Assembly (NCBI RefSeq): GCF_000617925.1
Contig: NZ_BAMT01000005.1
Span: 62,001 to 126,000, forward strand
Origin: Methylobacillus glycogenes JCM 2850
GTDB taxonomy: Bacteria > Pseudomonadota > Gammaproteobacteria > Burkholderiales > Methylophilaceae
Reading direction: 5' to 3'
Length of the DNA stretch: 64,000 nucleotides
Part shown: in pieces, positions 55,305 to 63,998 of the stretch
How positions within the stretch are numbered: the stretch's first letter is position 1
Layout: each line of letters begins with the position of its first letter
The notes under the pieces: model-generated
The model's database searches: none
What the model was told of the DNA's origin: nothing
The model's input: only the letters and a program-made list of their open reading frames with translations
Made by a program: the position numbers and the translations under genes

Positions 55305-55733
55305 TTGAAAAATTCAGGGTATGAGGAAAGTTTATTAGGTATTTTTCTGGTTCCATTTATATTCATATTTTGGGGTGTATCTCATTACCATAATCCCCCT
55401 TATGTGGCTTCTTACAATGATAGGATATGGATAGAAAATTCTTTTTCAATGCTGCAAAAAAGTTTGAGTGAATGTAGCAATTGGGAAAGATCAGCTAATG
55501 TATCGAGGCAAAGCATGGCAATAAGCTATGCTGTTCCTTGGTGCGGAAGCCGCGAGATTTTAAGACAGACCCTTTTTGATAATGGTTGGGTTGTGAATGC
55601 GGCGAGGAATAGTGATGCGCCTTTTTGCAAAGATAATTACTTGGCGGCAATCGAGTATGAAAGAAATCAATACTTTATTACCATAATGACTAAGTCTTAT
55701 CGCAAAGATTTATGCGTTGCAAGCGTAAGCTAA
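55305..55733 (+). CDS. Hypothetical protein with one membrane helix, accessory
   Basis: Start at TTG 55305 (MKNSGYEESLLGIFLVPFIF) with GAGGAGA upstream; 142 residues. The N-terminal helix (LLGIFLVPFIFIFWGVSHY) should insert in the membrane; the rest is polar and Cys-containing (CSNWERSANVSRQS, VPWCGSREILRQTLF, PFCKDNY). Low-GC and unlike neighbours in codon use. Function unknown. Confidence 0.5.
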   Translation: MKNSGYEESLLGIFLVPFIFIFWGVSHYHNPPYVASYNDRIWIENSFSMLQKSLSECSNWERSANVSRQSMAISYAVPWCGSREILRQTLFDNGWVVNAARNSDAPFCKDNYLAAIEYERNQYFITIMTKSYRKDLCVASVS

Positions 55734-55978
55734 TTGATTTTAGTGCGATGACAGTGAAAATAATATTTTAAAAGAATCGTTAATAATTAAAACTCAAGAG
55801 GAGAAGTGACTTCTCAAACAGAGCGTTAGAGTGGAAATGGTGCGCCCGAGAAGGTGAAGCTGGGTAATGGGAAAATTGTTTTCAGTGTTAGGATTTGGGT
55901 GGTGAGCTTTAAATGACTAAGGGTTAAGAATGTGGTTATACCATTCTATTTTAGTTGCATGCTTTACAAGGTGAATCC
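55734..55978. other. Intergenic region with repeat copy 2
   Basis: About 245 bp, low-GC. TGGTGCGCCCGA at 55838-55849 is an exact 12-nt match to the 3' end of tRNA-Arg (56950-56961 as printed), then GGTGAAGCTGGGTAATGG continues the repeat. No gene. Confidence 0.45.
55838..55872 (+). repeat. Degenerate direct repeat, copy 2, with tRNA-Arg 3'-end match
   Basis: Its first 12 nt equal the encoded CCA/discriminator/acceptor end of the tRNA-Arg gene, read on this strand. The remainder resembles copy 1 at 54806. Reads as a decayed att-type or tRNA-derived sequence; chance is not excluded. Confidence 0.4.
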
Positions 55979-56407
55979 ATGGGGCGCGAACAAATCTTCA
56001 TAACTTTTGAAAGTTTAATCATCGATGAGTTTGAGTATTCAAGCTCCGGTGACATCACAATTCCTGGTGGTCTCAAGCTTGCGACTTTGATTGCCAAAGT
56101 GTTCGAAAATCTCGGGTTTGATACATCACTGCCAATTCAGTATCAGTATTATGGCTGGGAGGTCATAGCAAAAAATTCAGGGATAAAATGCTGGTTTTTA
56201 CTTCAATATCCTGGACCTTGGTTGCTAATTGTAGAAAATAGAACTGGATTTTTCTCAGGGATTAATGCGAAAAGCTTTTCATTTAAAGGCATAGTGGAAA
56301 ATCTAAAGAATAATCTTATGTTGGATACAAGATTTTCTAACGTTAAGGTTTTTACAAAGGCGGAGTACGAGTCTTTAACATCAAAGAATTCTGCCTTGCT
56401 TTCATGA
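55979..56407 (+). CDS. Hypothetical protein, accessory
   Basis: ATG 55979 (MGREQIFITFESLIIDEFEY) is used; TTG/ATG upstream at 55955 gives eight more residues. A 142-residue soluble alpha/beta protein: GLKLATLIAKVFENLGFDTS, YYGWEVIAKNSGIKCWFLLQYPGPWLLIVEN, ending VFTKAEYESLTSK. It resembles small immunity proteins in size and character only. Low-GC. Not recognised. Confidence 0.5.
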   Translation: MGREQIFITFESLIIDEFEYSSSGDITIPGGLKLATLIAKVFENLGFDTSLPIQYQYYGWEVIAKNSGIKCWFLLQYPGPWLLIVENRTGFFSGINAKSFSFKGIVENLKNNLMLDTRFSNVKVFTKAEYESLTSKNSALLS

Positions 56408-56949
56408 AAGTCTGTATTTGATTTATTAAAGGTTTTCAAAAAGCTGAGCTTTTCATTTGAGGCCGTAGTCTTTGCCGTGTAGAACGAGGCTTGGTAAGTA
56501 TCCAGAAAAGCAGGCAAGTGACCTTTGGCCTCGGAATCAAAAAGTTATAAATGTAGTTGTTGAGTGAAGTAACTCAGATGATTGCCTTGGCATACTGCCA
56601 TCAGCAGGCTGAACGCTTTGTCGTTGGGTTGGATGAGATATTGCAAAAAAGAGCGCAGCAGCAGCCTGCGCGAGTGGCGCTAGGTTAGGAGTTTGTAAGC
56701 GTTCGACGTGTGCGGCTTTCACCTGTAGACCAAATCAAAACCAAGCACTTGGATGCCTTTGCTAAGACCTTAAATGCCAAGTTGCTTGCCAAAGACTCTG
56801 GGTGTGCAAAGCGCTATTTGTACTTGCCAGGGGATGAGATGGTGGTGATATCTAGAATAGCGATGACGACGTATAGTCATGAGGCACTAGCTCAATTAGC
56901 TTCAAGTCGAAGCCGCCAGTCTAATCAAGTGCCCACTTTTGTATCTGGT
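56408..56949. other. Intergenic region with tRNA-Arg-like fragment
   Basis: About 540 bp. It contains the tRNA-derived fragment at 56519. An open frame at 56710-56979 ends by reading through the tRNA gene (GWCARQESNL) and is not a real gene. Nothing else recognised. Confidence 0.5.
56519..56541. other. tRNA-Arg gene fragment (possible attachment-site remnant)
   Basis: GTGACCTTTGGCCTCGGAA matches GTGACCTTTGGCTTCGGAA of tRNA-Arg (56977-56995) at 18 of 19 positions, covering the T-stem edge, variable loop and anticodon arm. Tyrosine recombinases often use this tRNA segment as attB. Confidence 0.55.
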
Positions 56950-57026
56950 TGGTGCGCCCGACAGGAGTCGAACCTGTGACCTTTGGCTTCGGAAACCAAC
57001 ACTCTATCCAACTGAGCTACGGGCGC
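56950..57026 (-). tRNA. tRNA-Arg (anticodon CCG)
   Basis: Minus strand: GCGCCCG acceptor, D-arm GCTCAGTTGGATAGAGT, anticodon stem-loop TTGGT-TTCCGAA-GCCAA (CCG), T-loop GGTTCGACTCC, 3' CGGGCGC-A plus encoded CCA. Decodes CGG. Confidence 0.96.
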
Positions 57027-57151
57027 ATGCGAGGCAAGGCGCGAATTATAGCAAATGCTGGCCTTGCTGTCCCGCTTAGTAACCTTTTCCCAGTTGCGGG
57101 TTATTGAGTATAATTGACGGCATTTTCCCCTGTATCAAGGACATGGCTGGC

Positions 57152-57412
57152 ATGAGCGCGCACGAGTTAGATTTCCCCAAGACCACTAAAAAAGAATTCA
57201 TTCTTGCTGCCCTCGGTGGCTTGTTTGCGCCTGTGCTGGTGCTGTTTTTGGTGGCACGTCTGTTTTTTGGTATTCAGGCCAGCCATATTGATGATCCTGA
57301 AGTGCAAGCTCCCGCCGCTGCAGCAGCAGCGCAACCAGCGGCTGATGATGCGGAAGAAGCTGAGCCTGCTGAAGCCGAGGCACCTGCTGCCGATGCGGAA
57401 AAGAGCGAATAA
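57152..57412 (+). CDS. Small membrane protein with acidic Ala-rich tail
   Basis: ATG 57152 (MSAHELDFPKTTKKEFILAA), with AAGGA 10 bp upstream, is preferred over ATG 57143 or 57104. One membrane helix (FILAALGGLFAPVLVLFLVARLFF), then a disordered tail of Ala, Glu, Pro and Asp (PAAAAAAQPAADDAEEAE). This single-helix, acidic-tail shape is common in betaproteobacteria (cytochrome-c-like or Tat-like small proteins excluded here: no CxxCH, no RR). It lies 61 bp before apaH. Function unknown. Confidence 0.6.
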   Translation: MSAHELDFPKTTKKEFILAALGGLFAPVLVLFLVARLFFGIQASHIDDPEVQAPAAAAAAQPAADDAEEAEPAEAEAPAADAEKSE

Positions 57413-57473
57413 GCTTTTAGCTTAATTCGCTGGTCTGAATTCGCTAATCTGATTCTTTTTTTACAACCCTGAT

Positions 57474-58301
57474 ATGTCCACGTACGCCATAGGTGATGTT
57501 CAGGGTTGTTTTCAATCCTTCCTCTCTCTGCTGGATGTAATCCAGTTTGATCCCGCAAAAGACAAGCTCTGGTTGGTGGGTGATCTCATCAATCGCGGCA
57601 ATGGTTCACTAGAAACCTTGCGCTGGGCCAAGGCGCATGAAGATAGCCTGATTCTGGTGCTGGGTAATCATGATCTGCATGCCCTGGCGGTGGCCGAAGG
57701 CTATGTGCGTGCCCATCGCAGTGATACTTTGCAAGCCATTTTTGAGGCGCCAGACCGTGATGAGTTGCTGACCTGGCTGCGCTTCCGCCCCATGATTCAT
57801 CAAGAGGGTGAATATGTGATGGTGCATGCGGGGCTGTTGCCACAATGGACGGCGGCGCAGGCGGTGTCATTGGCGCGTGAGGTGGAGTTGGCTTTGCGTG
57901 GTGCAGACTACCGAGATTTTCTGCAACAGATGTATGGCAATTACCCGGTGCAGTGGCAGGATGATCTTGAAGGCATGGATAGGCTGCGCATGATAACCAA
58001 CGCCATGACGCGCTTACGTGTTTGCAGCCCTTCGGGCGCGATGGACTTCCACTTCAAGGGGGAGTTGGCCGATGTGCCTGCGGGATGCGTGCCCTGGTTT
58101 GATGTGCCGGGCCGTGCTTCTGCCGATGCTACGGTGATTTTTGGCCACTGGTCTGCCTTGGGCTTGCAGCAGCGCGATAATCTCTATGCACTGGATACTG
58201 GTTGCCTCTGGGGCGGCAAGCTCACCGCGCTGCGGCTGGAAGATGGTGCGACTTTCCAGGTGGGTTGTGATCCTGCGGATGGCGCGCGGCAGGTCAAGTA
58301 A
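57474..58301 (+). CDS. apaH: Symmetrical bis(5'-nucleosyl)-tetraphosphatase
   Basis: A 275-residue ApaH, which splits Ap4A to two ADP. Metallophosphatase motifs: [69 protein letters not shown] and [24 protein letters not shown] 57474 directly precedes the first motif, as in the family. Confidence 0.96.
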   Translation: MSTYAIGDVQGCFQSFLSLLDVIQFDPAKDKLWLVGDLINRGNGSLETLRWAKAHEDSLILVLGNHDLHALAVAEGYVRAHRSDTLQAIFEAPDRDELLTWLRFRPMIHQEGEYVMVHAGLLPQWTAAQAVSLAREVELALRGADYRDFLQQMYGNYPVQWQDDLEGMDRLRMITNAMTRLRVCSPSGAMDFHFKGELADVPAGCVPWFDVPGRASADATVIFGHWSALGLQQRDNLYALDTGCLWGGKLTALRLEDGATFQVGCDPADGARQVK

Positions 58302-58453
58302 ATGCTGCGGTTATTGCAAGGCTGCTGACATTTCCCACTGAGCTAGCGCTCTACCTGCACTGTTAATGCCAAGGGCTGCATCTGCCACGATCTGGATGCA
58401 ATGCTCCAGGTCATGTCCCGCCTAGTTACTTAATCTAAATTCAGCCTGCAGTA

Positions 58454-59253
58454 TTAATCCAAGTTCAGTCTGGCCGCGATGGATTGGCGTGCCATCAAGC
58501 ACAAGCCACGTCTTTCATGTCCACTGCTGGCAATCGGCGGAGCAAAATCCAGTTCTATCACCGGACTGTGTTGTGCCAGCACCATGCGCAGCGATTGCCA
58601 GAGCGTGGTATCAGCATGGTAGGCCATGGCGATATTCACGCTGCCATCTTCATTGGGGTAACGGATGGCAAATGGACGTATGCTGGTGTTGCTGTCAATG
58701 ACTGCTTGCATCAGGCCGCCTTTGAAAGGACGTAATTCAGTGCCGTCCGTGGTTGTGCCTTCCGGGAAGTAGCACAAGGTATCTCCGGCTTTAAGGCTTG
58801 CTACGGCGGTAGCACCATGCGCCCGGTATCACGGGTTTTTTCACGCTCTATAAACAAGGTGTTGGCCTGGGCCACCAGCCAGCCTATGACTGGCCAGCCA
58901 CGAATGTCGGCTTTGGCGATAAAGCGCACGGTACGCAGGCTGTTGAGCGCGTGGATGTCCAGCCAGGAGATATGATTGGCCACAAACATGGTGCCTTGAG
59001 TCCCATCGTCAGGCACATGGCCTTTGGCAATGACCCTGATGTTGAGTATGCCAAGAAACTGCCTGCTCCAGCGCCTGATGATGAGGTCACGCCTGCTGGC
59101 ACTGACGCGTGGCAGTATGGTGGCCGCAACCACCAATCCATAGAGTGTATGCAGGGCCAAACGCGTCAGACGATAGAGTTGCGCGGGGAGTGCGGTTTTC
59201 TTATTTTGCAAGCAGGGGTTGGCGGGCAGCCTATTTGAAAAAGTGAGCTGCAT
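58454..59253 (-). CDS. olsA: Lyso-ornithine-lipid O-acyltransferase OlsA (PlsC type; frame broken near 58812)
   Basis: About 266 residues. The N-terminal frame has a membrane helix and MFVANHISWLDIHALNSL (HxxxxD motif) and GWPVIGWLVAQANTLFIERE. The other frame continues CYFPEGTTTDGTELRPFKGG (PEGT motif), to the end at 58454. A G is missing near 58812 (GTG(G)CTACC), giving VATAVASLKAGDTLCYFPEG across the junction. Its 5' end overlaps the olsB stop by 23 bp, so the pair forms an ornithine-lipid operon. It acylates lyso-ornithine lipid. Confidence 0.85.
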
Positions 59254-59980
59254 AGCGTTTGTTGAGTCGGGCTAATGGTAGCATGACCAGGATATCGGCC
59301 GTATTGAAATCAGGGTCCCAGGCGGGTGCGCCGCAAATATAGGCACCCAGGCGCAAATAGCCTTTGATCAATGGCGGGCAAGTCACTTCTTGGTCGTGAC
59401 GCAGGGCTTCCAGCGGCAAGGGGCAATTGGGGAACACACGGTATTCAGCAGGCGACAGGTGCTCTTTCTGCAACTGGTGATACAGGCTTGCTGCCATATG
59501 ACCGCCATCGGCCATGCCTATGCTGCCGCAACCTATCATGTATTCGTATCTGTGTACTTTCATGTAGTTGGCGAGACCTGCCCACAACAAAGTAATGGTG
59601 CCGCCCATGCGGTAATCCTTGTGCACGCAGGCACGGCCCACTTCTACCATGCTGGGTGCCAGGTGACGTAAACGCGTGAGGTCAAATTCAGCGGCGGAAT
59701 AATAACCGCCTGCTTCATTGGCCATGGCGGGGCTTAATATGCGGTAAGTGCCTACCACTTCCCCCGTGTCTTGATTGCGCACCAGCAAGTGGTCGCAAAA
59801 TGCATCAAAGCCATCTTGATCCAGGCCATTCGCACCAGCCAGATTGGCACCCATTTCTTCTGCAAATACTTTGTAACGCAGGCGCTGCGCTTCTGCAATT
59901 TCAGAGGCGTTGCGGGCCAGGCTGACGTAAAGTTGGCTCGCTCCGGGTTTGTTGCCTAGGGGTAACTGCCGATCAAGCAT
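59231..59980 (-). CDS. olsB: L-ornithine N-alpha-acyltransferase OlsB (GNAT type)
   Basis: A 249-residue acyl-ACP-dependent N-acyltransferase of the OlsB/hemolysin-like family. Landmarks: AEAQRLRYKVFAEEMGANL, GTYRILSPAMANEAGGYYS, VEVGRACVHKDYRMGGTITLLWAGL and YMIGCGSIGM. It attaches a 3-hydroxy fatty acid to ornithine; OlsA then adds the second chain. Ornithine lipids replace phospholipids under phosphate limitation in many bacteria. Confidence 0.88.
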   Translation of the reverse strand: MLDRQLPLGNKPGASQLYVSLARNASEIAEAQRLRYKVFAEEMGANLAGANGLDQDGFDAFCDHLLVRNQDTGEVVGTYRILSPAMANEAGGYYSAAEFDLTRLRHLAPSMVEVGRACVHKDYRMGGTITLLWAGLANYMKVHRYEYMIGCGSIGMADGGHMAASLYHQLQKEHLSPAEYRVFPNCPLPLEALRHDQEVTCPPLIKGYLRLGAYICGAPAWDPDFNTADILVMLPLARLNKRYAAHFFK

Positions 59981-60068
59981 GAGGCTTTCCTGACTGCTGT
60001 TGAAATTAGCAGCACTGTAAAAGTCTCAAATGACTGAAAAGTTAAGGAAAGTTTAAGCTTTTATGAAA

Positions 60069-60090
60069 ACGCCGGGCAAAAGCCCGGCGT
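60069..60090 (-). terminator. Terminator of the glycine-zipper lipoprotein gene
   Basis: On the minus strand, ACGCCGGGC-TTTT-GCCCGGCGT followed by TTTTC. 8-9 bp stem, about 70 bp after the lipoprotein stop. Confidence 0.75.
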
Positions 60091-60158
60091 CATTGGATTT
60101 TGCAGCGTTAGATTAACGCTGTGATACTGCGAGAAGATACGTAGAGTGAGTAAGCCGT

Positions 60159-60611
60159 TTAGTGGGTAACGCGAGTAGTCCCACCGCTTTCAACCAGACG
60201 TACCTTGTCGCCAGGGCTGAAGGCTACGTCGGCTTCCTGCACGATGGCCAACATAGTGCCATTTTCCAGTTTTACCGTGATTTCCAGACCATCTTTGCGG
60301 GTAACGCCTTCTTCAGCCGCTGCACCTGCCAGGCCACCCACCAGTGCGCCCAGCACTGTCGCAATCGCCTGGCCTTTGCCGCCACCAACCGAGCTACCCG
60401 CAATGCCGCCCACTACCGCACCTGCGCCACCACCGATGGGGGTTTTTGTGCCTTCAAGTTTGACGTTGCGCACGCTTTCCACCACGCCCAGGCGCACCGT
60501 CTGGGTTTTGCGCGCTTCGTCGCGGCTGTAAACATCCCCGGAATTGGAACTCATGCAGCCGCTCAGAACCAGCAGGATACCTGCCGCAGCAATCAGTGAG
60601 GTAGTACGCAT
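60159..60611 (-). CDS. Glycine-zipper outer-membrane lipoprotein (SlyB/17 kDa antigen type)
   Basis: A 150-residue lipoprotein; lipobox ends LVLSGC with Cys19. Glycine-zipper region: GGGAGAVVGGIAGSSVGGGKGQAIATVLGALVGGLAGAAAEEG (about 61-103). Ends with a beta domain (VKLENGTMLAIVQEADVAFSPGDKVRLVESGG). Family: SlyB / rickettsial 17 kDa antigen, structural OM lipoprotein. Upstream of it and in the same direction lies the PfkB gene. Confidence 0.92.
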   Translation of the reverse strand: MRTTSLIAAAGILLVLSGCMSSNSGDVYSRDEARKTQTVRLGVVESVRNVKLEGTKTPIGGGAGAVVGGIAGSSVGGGKGQAIATVLGALVGGLAGAAAEEGVTRKDGLEITVKLENGTMLAIVQEADVAFSPGDKVRLVESGGTTRVTH

Positions 60612-60621
60612 ATCATGCTCC

Positions 60622-61584
60622 TTAAGCGTTAGTTTCTTCTACGTGTTGTGCCAGGGTTTCGTTCACCAGCACCTGGCTGTAAGCAAGCTGGATTTGATCG
60701 CGGGTAGGCTTGTGGTTCTGTGCCCCGCGGCTTTCTATTTTCAGTGCGCCCATGACTGAGGCCAGACGGCCACACACTGGCCAGTCCCAGCCCTGAACAA
60801 TGCCATAAAGCAGACCAGCGCGGTAGGCATCGCCACAGCCAGTCGGGTCAACTACCTGCAATGCCGCCATAGGGGGAATCTCAAAGACCTGGTCATCAGC
60901 ATAAATAGTAGAGCCTTCAGCGCCCTTGGTAATAATCAGTGCCTTGACCTTGCTGGCAATCTCTTCAATGCTGAGACCGGTTTTTTCCTGCATAAGTTGC
61001 GCTTCGTAATCATTGGCGGCCACATAGGTGGCAAGCTCAATGAAATGCAGCAGTTCTTCGCCGCTGAACATGGGTAAGCCCTGGCCAGGGTCAAACATAA
61101 AGGGAATGCCTTGCTCATGACATTCTCTGGCGTGCTGGAACATGCCATCACGACCATCGGGGGCGATAATCGCCAGGCTGATGTCATTGGCATCCAACAC
61201 ACTATTCTGATGGCATTCCTGCATGGCACCCGGATGGAAGGCGGTGATCTGGTTATCTTCCTGATCAGTGGTGATAAAGGCTTGTGCAGTAAAGCTGCCG
61301 GGAATTTGCTTGATGTGTGTGGTATCCAGCTGGTTTTGCTGCAGCCAGATGCTGTACGGCGCGAAATCCTCACCTACGGTAGCCATAATGACCGGGTCAC
61401 CAGCCAGCAGTTTGAGGTTGTAGGCGATATTGCCTGCAGTGCCGCCGAATTCACGACGCATTTCCGGCACGAAGAAGCAAAGATTCAGCATGTGGATCTT
61501 GTCTGGCAGGATATGATTTTTGAATTGGTCGCCAAACACCATGATGGTATCGAATGCCATGGAGCCACAAATGAGTATGCGCAT
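60622..61584 (-). CDS. PfkB-family sugar/nucleoside kinase (adenosine-kinase-like)
   Basis: A 320-residue ribokinase-family enzyme. Visible: MRILICGSMAFDTIMVFGDQF, FGGTAGNIAYNLKLL (substrate site), AIIAPDGRDGMFQHAREC region, and the signature VVDPTGCGDAYRAGLLYG with catalytic Asp. It is most like bacterial adenosine kinases. 10 bp separate it from the lipoprotein gene, so they may be cotranscribed. Substrate is unproven. Confidence 0.88.
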   Translation of the reverse strand: MRILICGSMAFDTIMVFGDQFKNHILPDKIHMLNLCFFVPEMRREFGGTAGNIAYNLKLLAGDPVIMATVGEDFAPYSIWLQQNQLDTTHIKQIPGSFTAQAFITTDQEDNQITAFHPGAMQECHQNSVLDANDISLAIIAPDGRDGMFQHARECHEQGIPFMFDPGQGLPMFSGEELLHFIELATYVAANDYEAQLMQEKTGLSIEEIASKVKALIITKGAEGSTIYADDQVFEIPPMAALQVVDPTGCGDAYRAGLLYGIVQGWDWPVCGRLASVMGALKIESRGAQNHKPTRDQIQLAYSQVLVNETLAQHVEETNA

Positions 61585-61650
61585 GTGTCTATCTATAATC
61601 TAAAGAGTAAAGCCGCATTATCTCGGGCGCGGGGTGGGACTGCAAGCATG

Positions 61651-61680
61651 AAAAAAGCCCGCAATACTTTGCGGGCTTGA
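61651..61680 (-). terminator. Terminator of the TetR gene
   Basis: On the minus strand, AAGCCCGCA-AAGTAT-TGCGGGCTT followed by TTTTT. Also between convergent-free units: the PfkB gene starts 67 bp farther on. Confidence 0.85.
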
Positions 61681-61705
61681 TCTTGGGTACTTTTGAGTTC
61701 AGCGT

Positions 61706-62281
61706 TTAGGCGGCGGCCTGGGTTTCTAGGGAGTTCTCAATCAGAATTTTGGCGGCCTTCTTGGCATATTTCACCGCGCCAGAACCACGCTTGATTTGCT
61801 CGGCTTGGATAGCGCCCTCAATCAAGATAGATAACTGCAGCGCCAGGCTATCTGGATCGCGCGCGCCAGCATCGGCGGCCAGTTCTACCAAAAACTGACG
61901 GAACTGACGTGACTGCTCGGCAGAGAGGCGGTGCACCGGATTTTCTTCATTGGGAAACTCCGCAGAAGCTTTAAGAAAAGCCATGCCACGGAAATCAGGG
62001 GCGGTGACCCACTCCTCGATAAAATCAAACAGCTTCTGCAGGCGTTCAGAAGGCTTCTTGGTGTTCTTGTTGAGGTTGTTGCTCAACCAAGTGGTGAAAT
62101 CGGCATGACCCTTTTGCAATACTTCCAGAATCAGGTCTTCTTTGCTGCGGAAATATTTGTACAAGGTCATCTTGGTGGTGCCAGCCACCGCCACAATTGT
62201 GTCTACACCTGTCGAATTGATGCCTCGCGTCTGAAACAAGTCAGAGGCAACATGCAGTATTTTTTCCCGTAACACGGACAT
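61706..62281 (-). CDS. TetR-family transcriptional regulator
   Basis: Start at the ATG at 62281 (MSVLREKILHVASDLFQTRG); the upstream in-frame extension covers the promoter and is dropped. TetR_N helix-turn-helix: LHVASDLFQTRGINSTGVDTIVAVAGTTKMTLYKYFRSKEDLILEVL. The ligand domain is helical (EFPNEENPVHRLSAEQSRQFRQF), similar to TetR_C-11-type. It faces no divergent gene close by, so it probably controls itself through the operator at 62322 and other loci. Regulator of an unknown effector. Confidence 0.9.
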   Translation of the reverse strand: MSVLREKILHVASDLFQTRGINSTGVDTIVAVAGTTKMTLYKYFRSKEDLILEVLQKGHADFTTWLSNNLNKNTKKPSERLQKLFDFIEEWVTAPDFRGMAFLKASAEFPNEENPVHRLSAEQSRQFRQFLVELAADAGARDPDSLALQLSILIEGAIQAEQIKRGSGAVKYAKKAAKILIENSLETQAAA

Positions 62282-62321
62282 AATCTGTTTCCTTGTGGGT
62301 GCACACTGTGAGTGTGGCGGA

Positions 62322-62341
62322 TATATACAATTTAGTATATA
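62322..62341. promoter_or_regulatory. Putative TetR operator
   Basis: TATATAC-AATTTA-GTATATA inverted repeat, 7-bp arms and 6-bp spacer, 40 bp upstream of the TetR start. Typical autoregulatory spot. Confidence 0.65.
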
Positions 62342-62778
62342 CGTATTGCTAGCGTTGCTGTTGAATATCAAGTCTTGATTGCAATTTATTCAACTCACGC
62401 CCGAGTATAAGTCCTGCCTCCAGTTCATGCTTGTCTTAAGTGTAAACAAGTTGTTACGAAAGTATAAAAAAGTGTAAACATGGCCATGATCAGCCAGTGG
62501 GAAAACTTAATGGTGCTGTTTACTGGAAGGTATGGTTAAGACTATTTTTTTCACTTTTTTACTAGGCGAACTTGTGTCGCAGCGCAGGAGTTTAACTAGT
62601 AGCAAGTGATGAAATGGCGTTGTAGCCTGAGATTGGCCGGTATGGGTGTGGTGATGTGGATGTCGGTGGGATAGGGGTAATTGAGTTTTTAATAGCCGCA
62701 GCCAGGCCAAAAAATAACCTTAGGCCAAATCAAATCGCTGGCTCAAGACCTTTTGCTAGCTCAATATTGCTGGCTAAC
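62342..62778. other. Intergenic region with imperfect repeats
   Basis: About 435 bp, AT-rich in its centre. Near 62741-62788, GCTGGCTCAAGA, GCTAGCTCAATA and GCTGGCTAACTCAAGA form imperfect repeats that run into the end of the next gene. No gene was found. Confidence 0.4.
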
Positions 62779-63573
62779 TCAAGATCGCTGAATAGGTTTA
62801 TTTGCGGTGACGCCCGGGAGAATAAGCTGGGCCTTGATATAAGCCTGTTCAGGCTCTGAAAGCATGGTCAGCGGTTTGTATTCGCAACTGACTCTTTGCA
62901 TGAGTTTGCTCGCCAGGCGCATTTCCGCATCCTGATTGGAGGGGGCGCCTGCAACCACTTGGCGCAAGTACACCTCGCGCTCAGATTCATCCAGCATCAG
63001 CGCCTGTGGGAAGTGGCAATTGGCTTGGCGCATTTGATTCAGAGTGTGATGCAAGCTGGTTAATAGTTTGGGGCTGGCGGCAGGCTCCTGCGCAACGGTA
63101 TTCCACAGTTGATGGCTGGCGGGAGTTTTGTGCACTGGCGGCAGATCGCGCATGATGTACCAACCCAAAAATATCGCCATACCAATCAGGCTCACAAAGC
63201 TGGCGCTCATGCTGAAATCGCCAAATTTGCGCCAGCTGCCATCGCATTGCGCATGTATCAATGCGTCTGAGGCAATGCGTGCATTGTGCAGCGCGTGGCA
63301 GCCTGGCTGTTTCAGTTCCTGCTGCAATGCATTGCCAAACATAATCAGAATTTGTTGCGCCAGTACTTCTGGAATTTGTGCGCCACTGCGTTTGGCAAGC
63401 TTGGTCAGGTGACGCATCAGGGCGGGAGTTTGCTGCGTAAGTTCTGTCGCGGTGGCGCTGGAAAGCTGGTCAATATGCTGGCTAAGGTCAAACATGCCAA
63501 GCAAGCGCGATGCGGGTTTGCCTCTGCTCTTGCGCAGAAGTTGCATCAATAATGACTGGTTACGCTTGAACAT
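62779..63573 (-). CDS. Hypothetical protein with one central membrane helix
   Basis: A 264-residue protein. N-terminal half is helical and basic (MFKRNQSLLMQLLRKSRGKP); a single helix (SASFVSLIGMAIFLGWYIMRDL, about 123-144) divides it from a polar C-terminal part that contains Cys residues (CHFPQAL, VSCEYKPL). No motif known to me. It is 11 bp upstream of, and same-strand with, no other gene than hemJ, whose stop lies just before its start. Confidence 0.6.
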   Translation of the reverse strand: MFKRNQSLLMQLLRKSRGKPASRLLGMFDLSQHIDQLSSATATELTQQTPALMRHLTKLAKRSGAQIPEVLAQQILIMFGNALQQELKQPGCHALHNARIASDALIHAQCDGSWRKFGDFSMSASFVSLIGMAIFLGWYIMRDLPPVHKTPASHQLWNTVAQEPAASPKLLTSLHHTLNQMRQANCHFPQALMLDESEREVYLRQVVAGAPSNQDAEMRLASKLMQRVSCEYKPLTMLSEPEQAYIKAQLILPGVTANKPIQRS

Positions 63574-63584
63574 GGCATGCCCCT

Positions 63585-63998
63585 TCAGAACGGTTTGACC
63601 ACTACCAGAATCACCACCCCTGCCAACAGCAGCACAGGGAATTCATTGAGCCAGCGATAGAACACATGGCCGTGACGGTTGCGATCATGCTTGAAATCAA
63701 ACAGCAGTTTGCCGCAATACAGATGGTAGGCAATCAGAATGGCAACCAGCGTTAGCTTGGCATGCAGCCAGCCGCCGGAAATACCATAACCCTGCCATAG
63801 CCACATGCCGAAGACGATAGTCAGCACCGCACCTGGGGTCATGATGCCGAAGAATAACTTACGCTCCATGATCTTGAAGCGCGCACTGCCTGTGCTGTCT
63901 TCTGTCTGGGCGTGATAGACAAACAAGCGCGGCAAGTAAAACAAGCCCGCAAACCAAGTCACCATAAAGATGATATGCCATGCCTTAATCCACAACAT
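63585..63998 (-). CDS. hemJ: Protoporphyrinogen oxidase HemJ
   Basis: A 137-residue four-helix membrane protein: MLWIKAWHIIFMVTWFAGLFYLPRLFVYH (with the conserved His), FGIMTPGAVLTIVFGMWLWQ, WLHAKLTLVAILIAYHLYCG and the basic KHDRNRHGHVFYRWLNEFPVLLL. This is HemJ (UPF0093), which oxidises protoporphyrinogen IX in heme synthesis. Its start codon lies at the window edge and is complete. Confidence 0.93.
   Translation of the reverse strand: MLWIKAWHIIFMVTWFAGLFYLPRLFVYHAQTEDSTGSARFKIMERKLFFGIMTPGAVLTIVFGMWLWQGYGISGGWLHAKLTLVAILIAYHLYCGKLLFDFKHDRNRHGHVFYRWLNEFPVLLLAGVVILVVVKPF

Noticed and set aside
56710..56979. 89-residue open frame upstream of tRNA-Arg
   Set aside because: Its end (GWCARQESNL) is a translation through the tRNA gene, a common artefact, and the rest has no recognisable domain.
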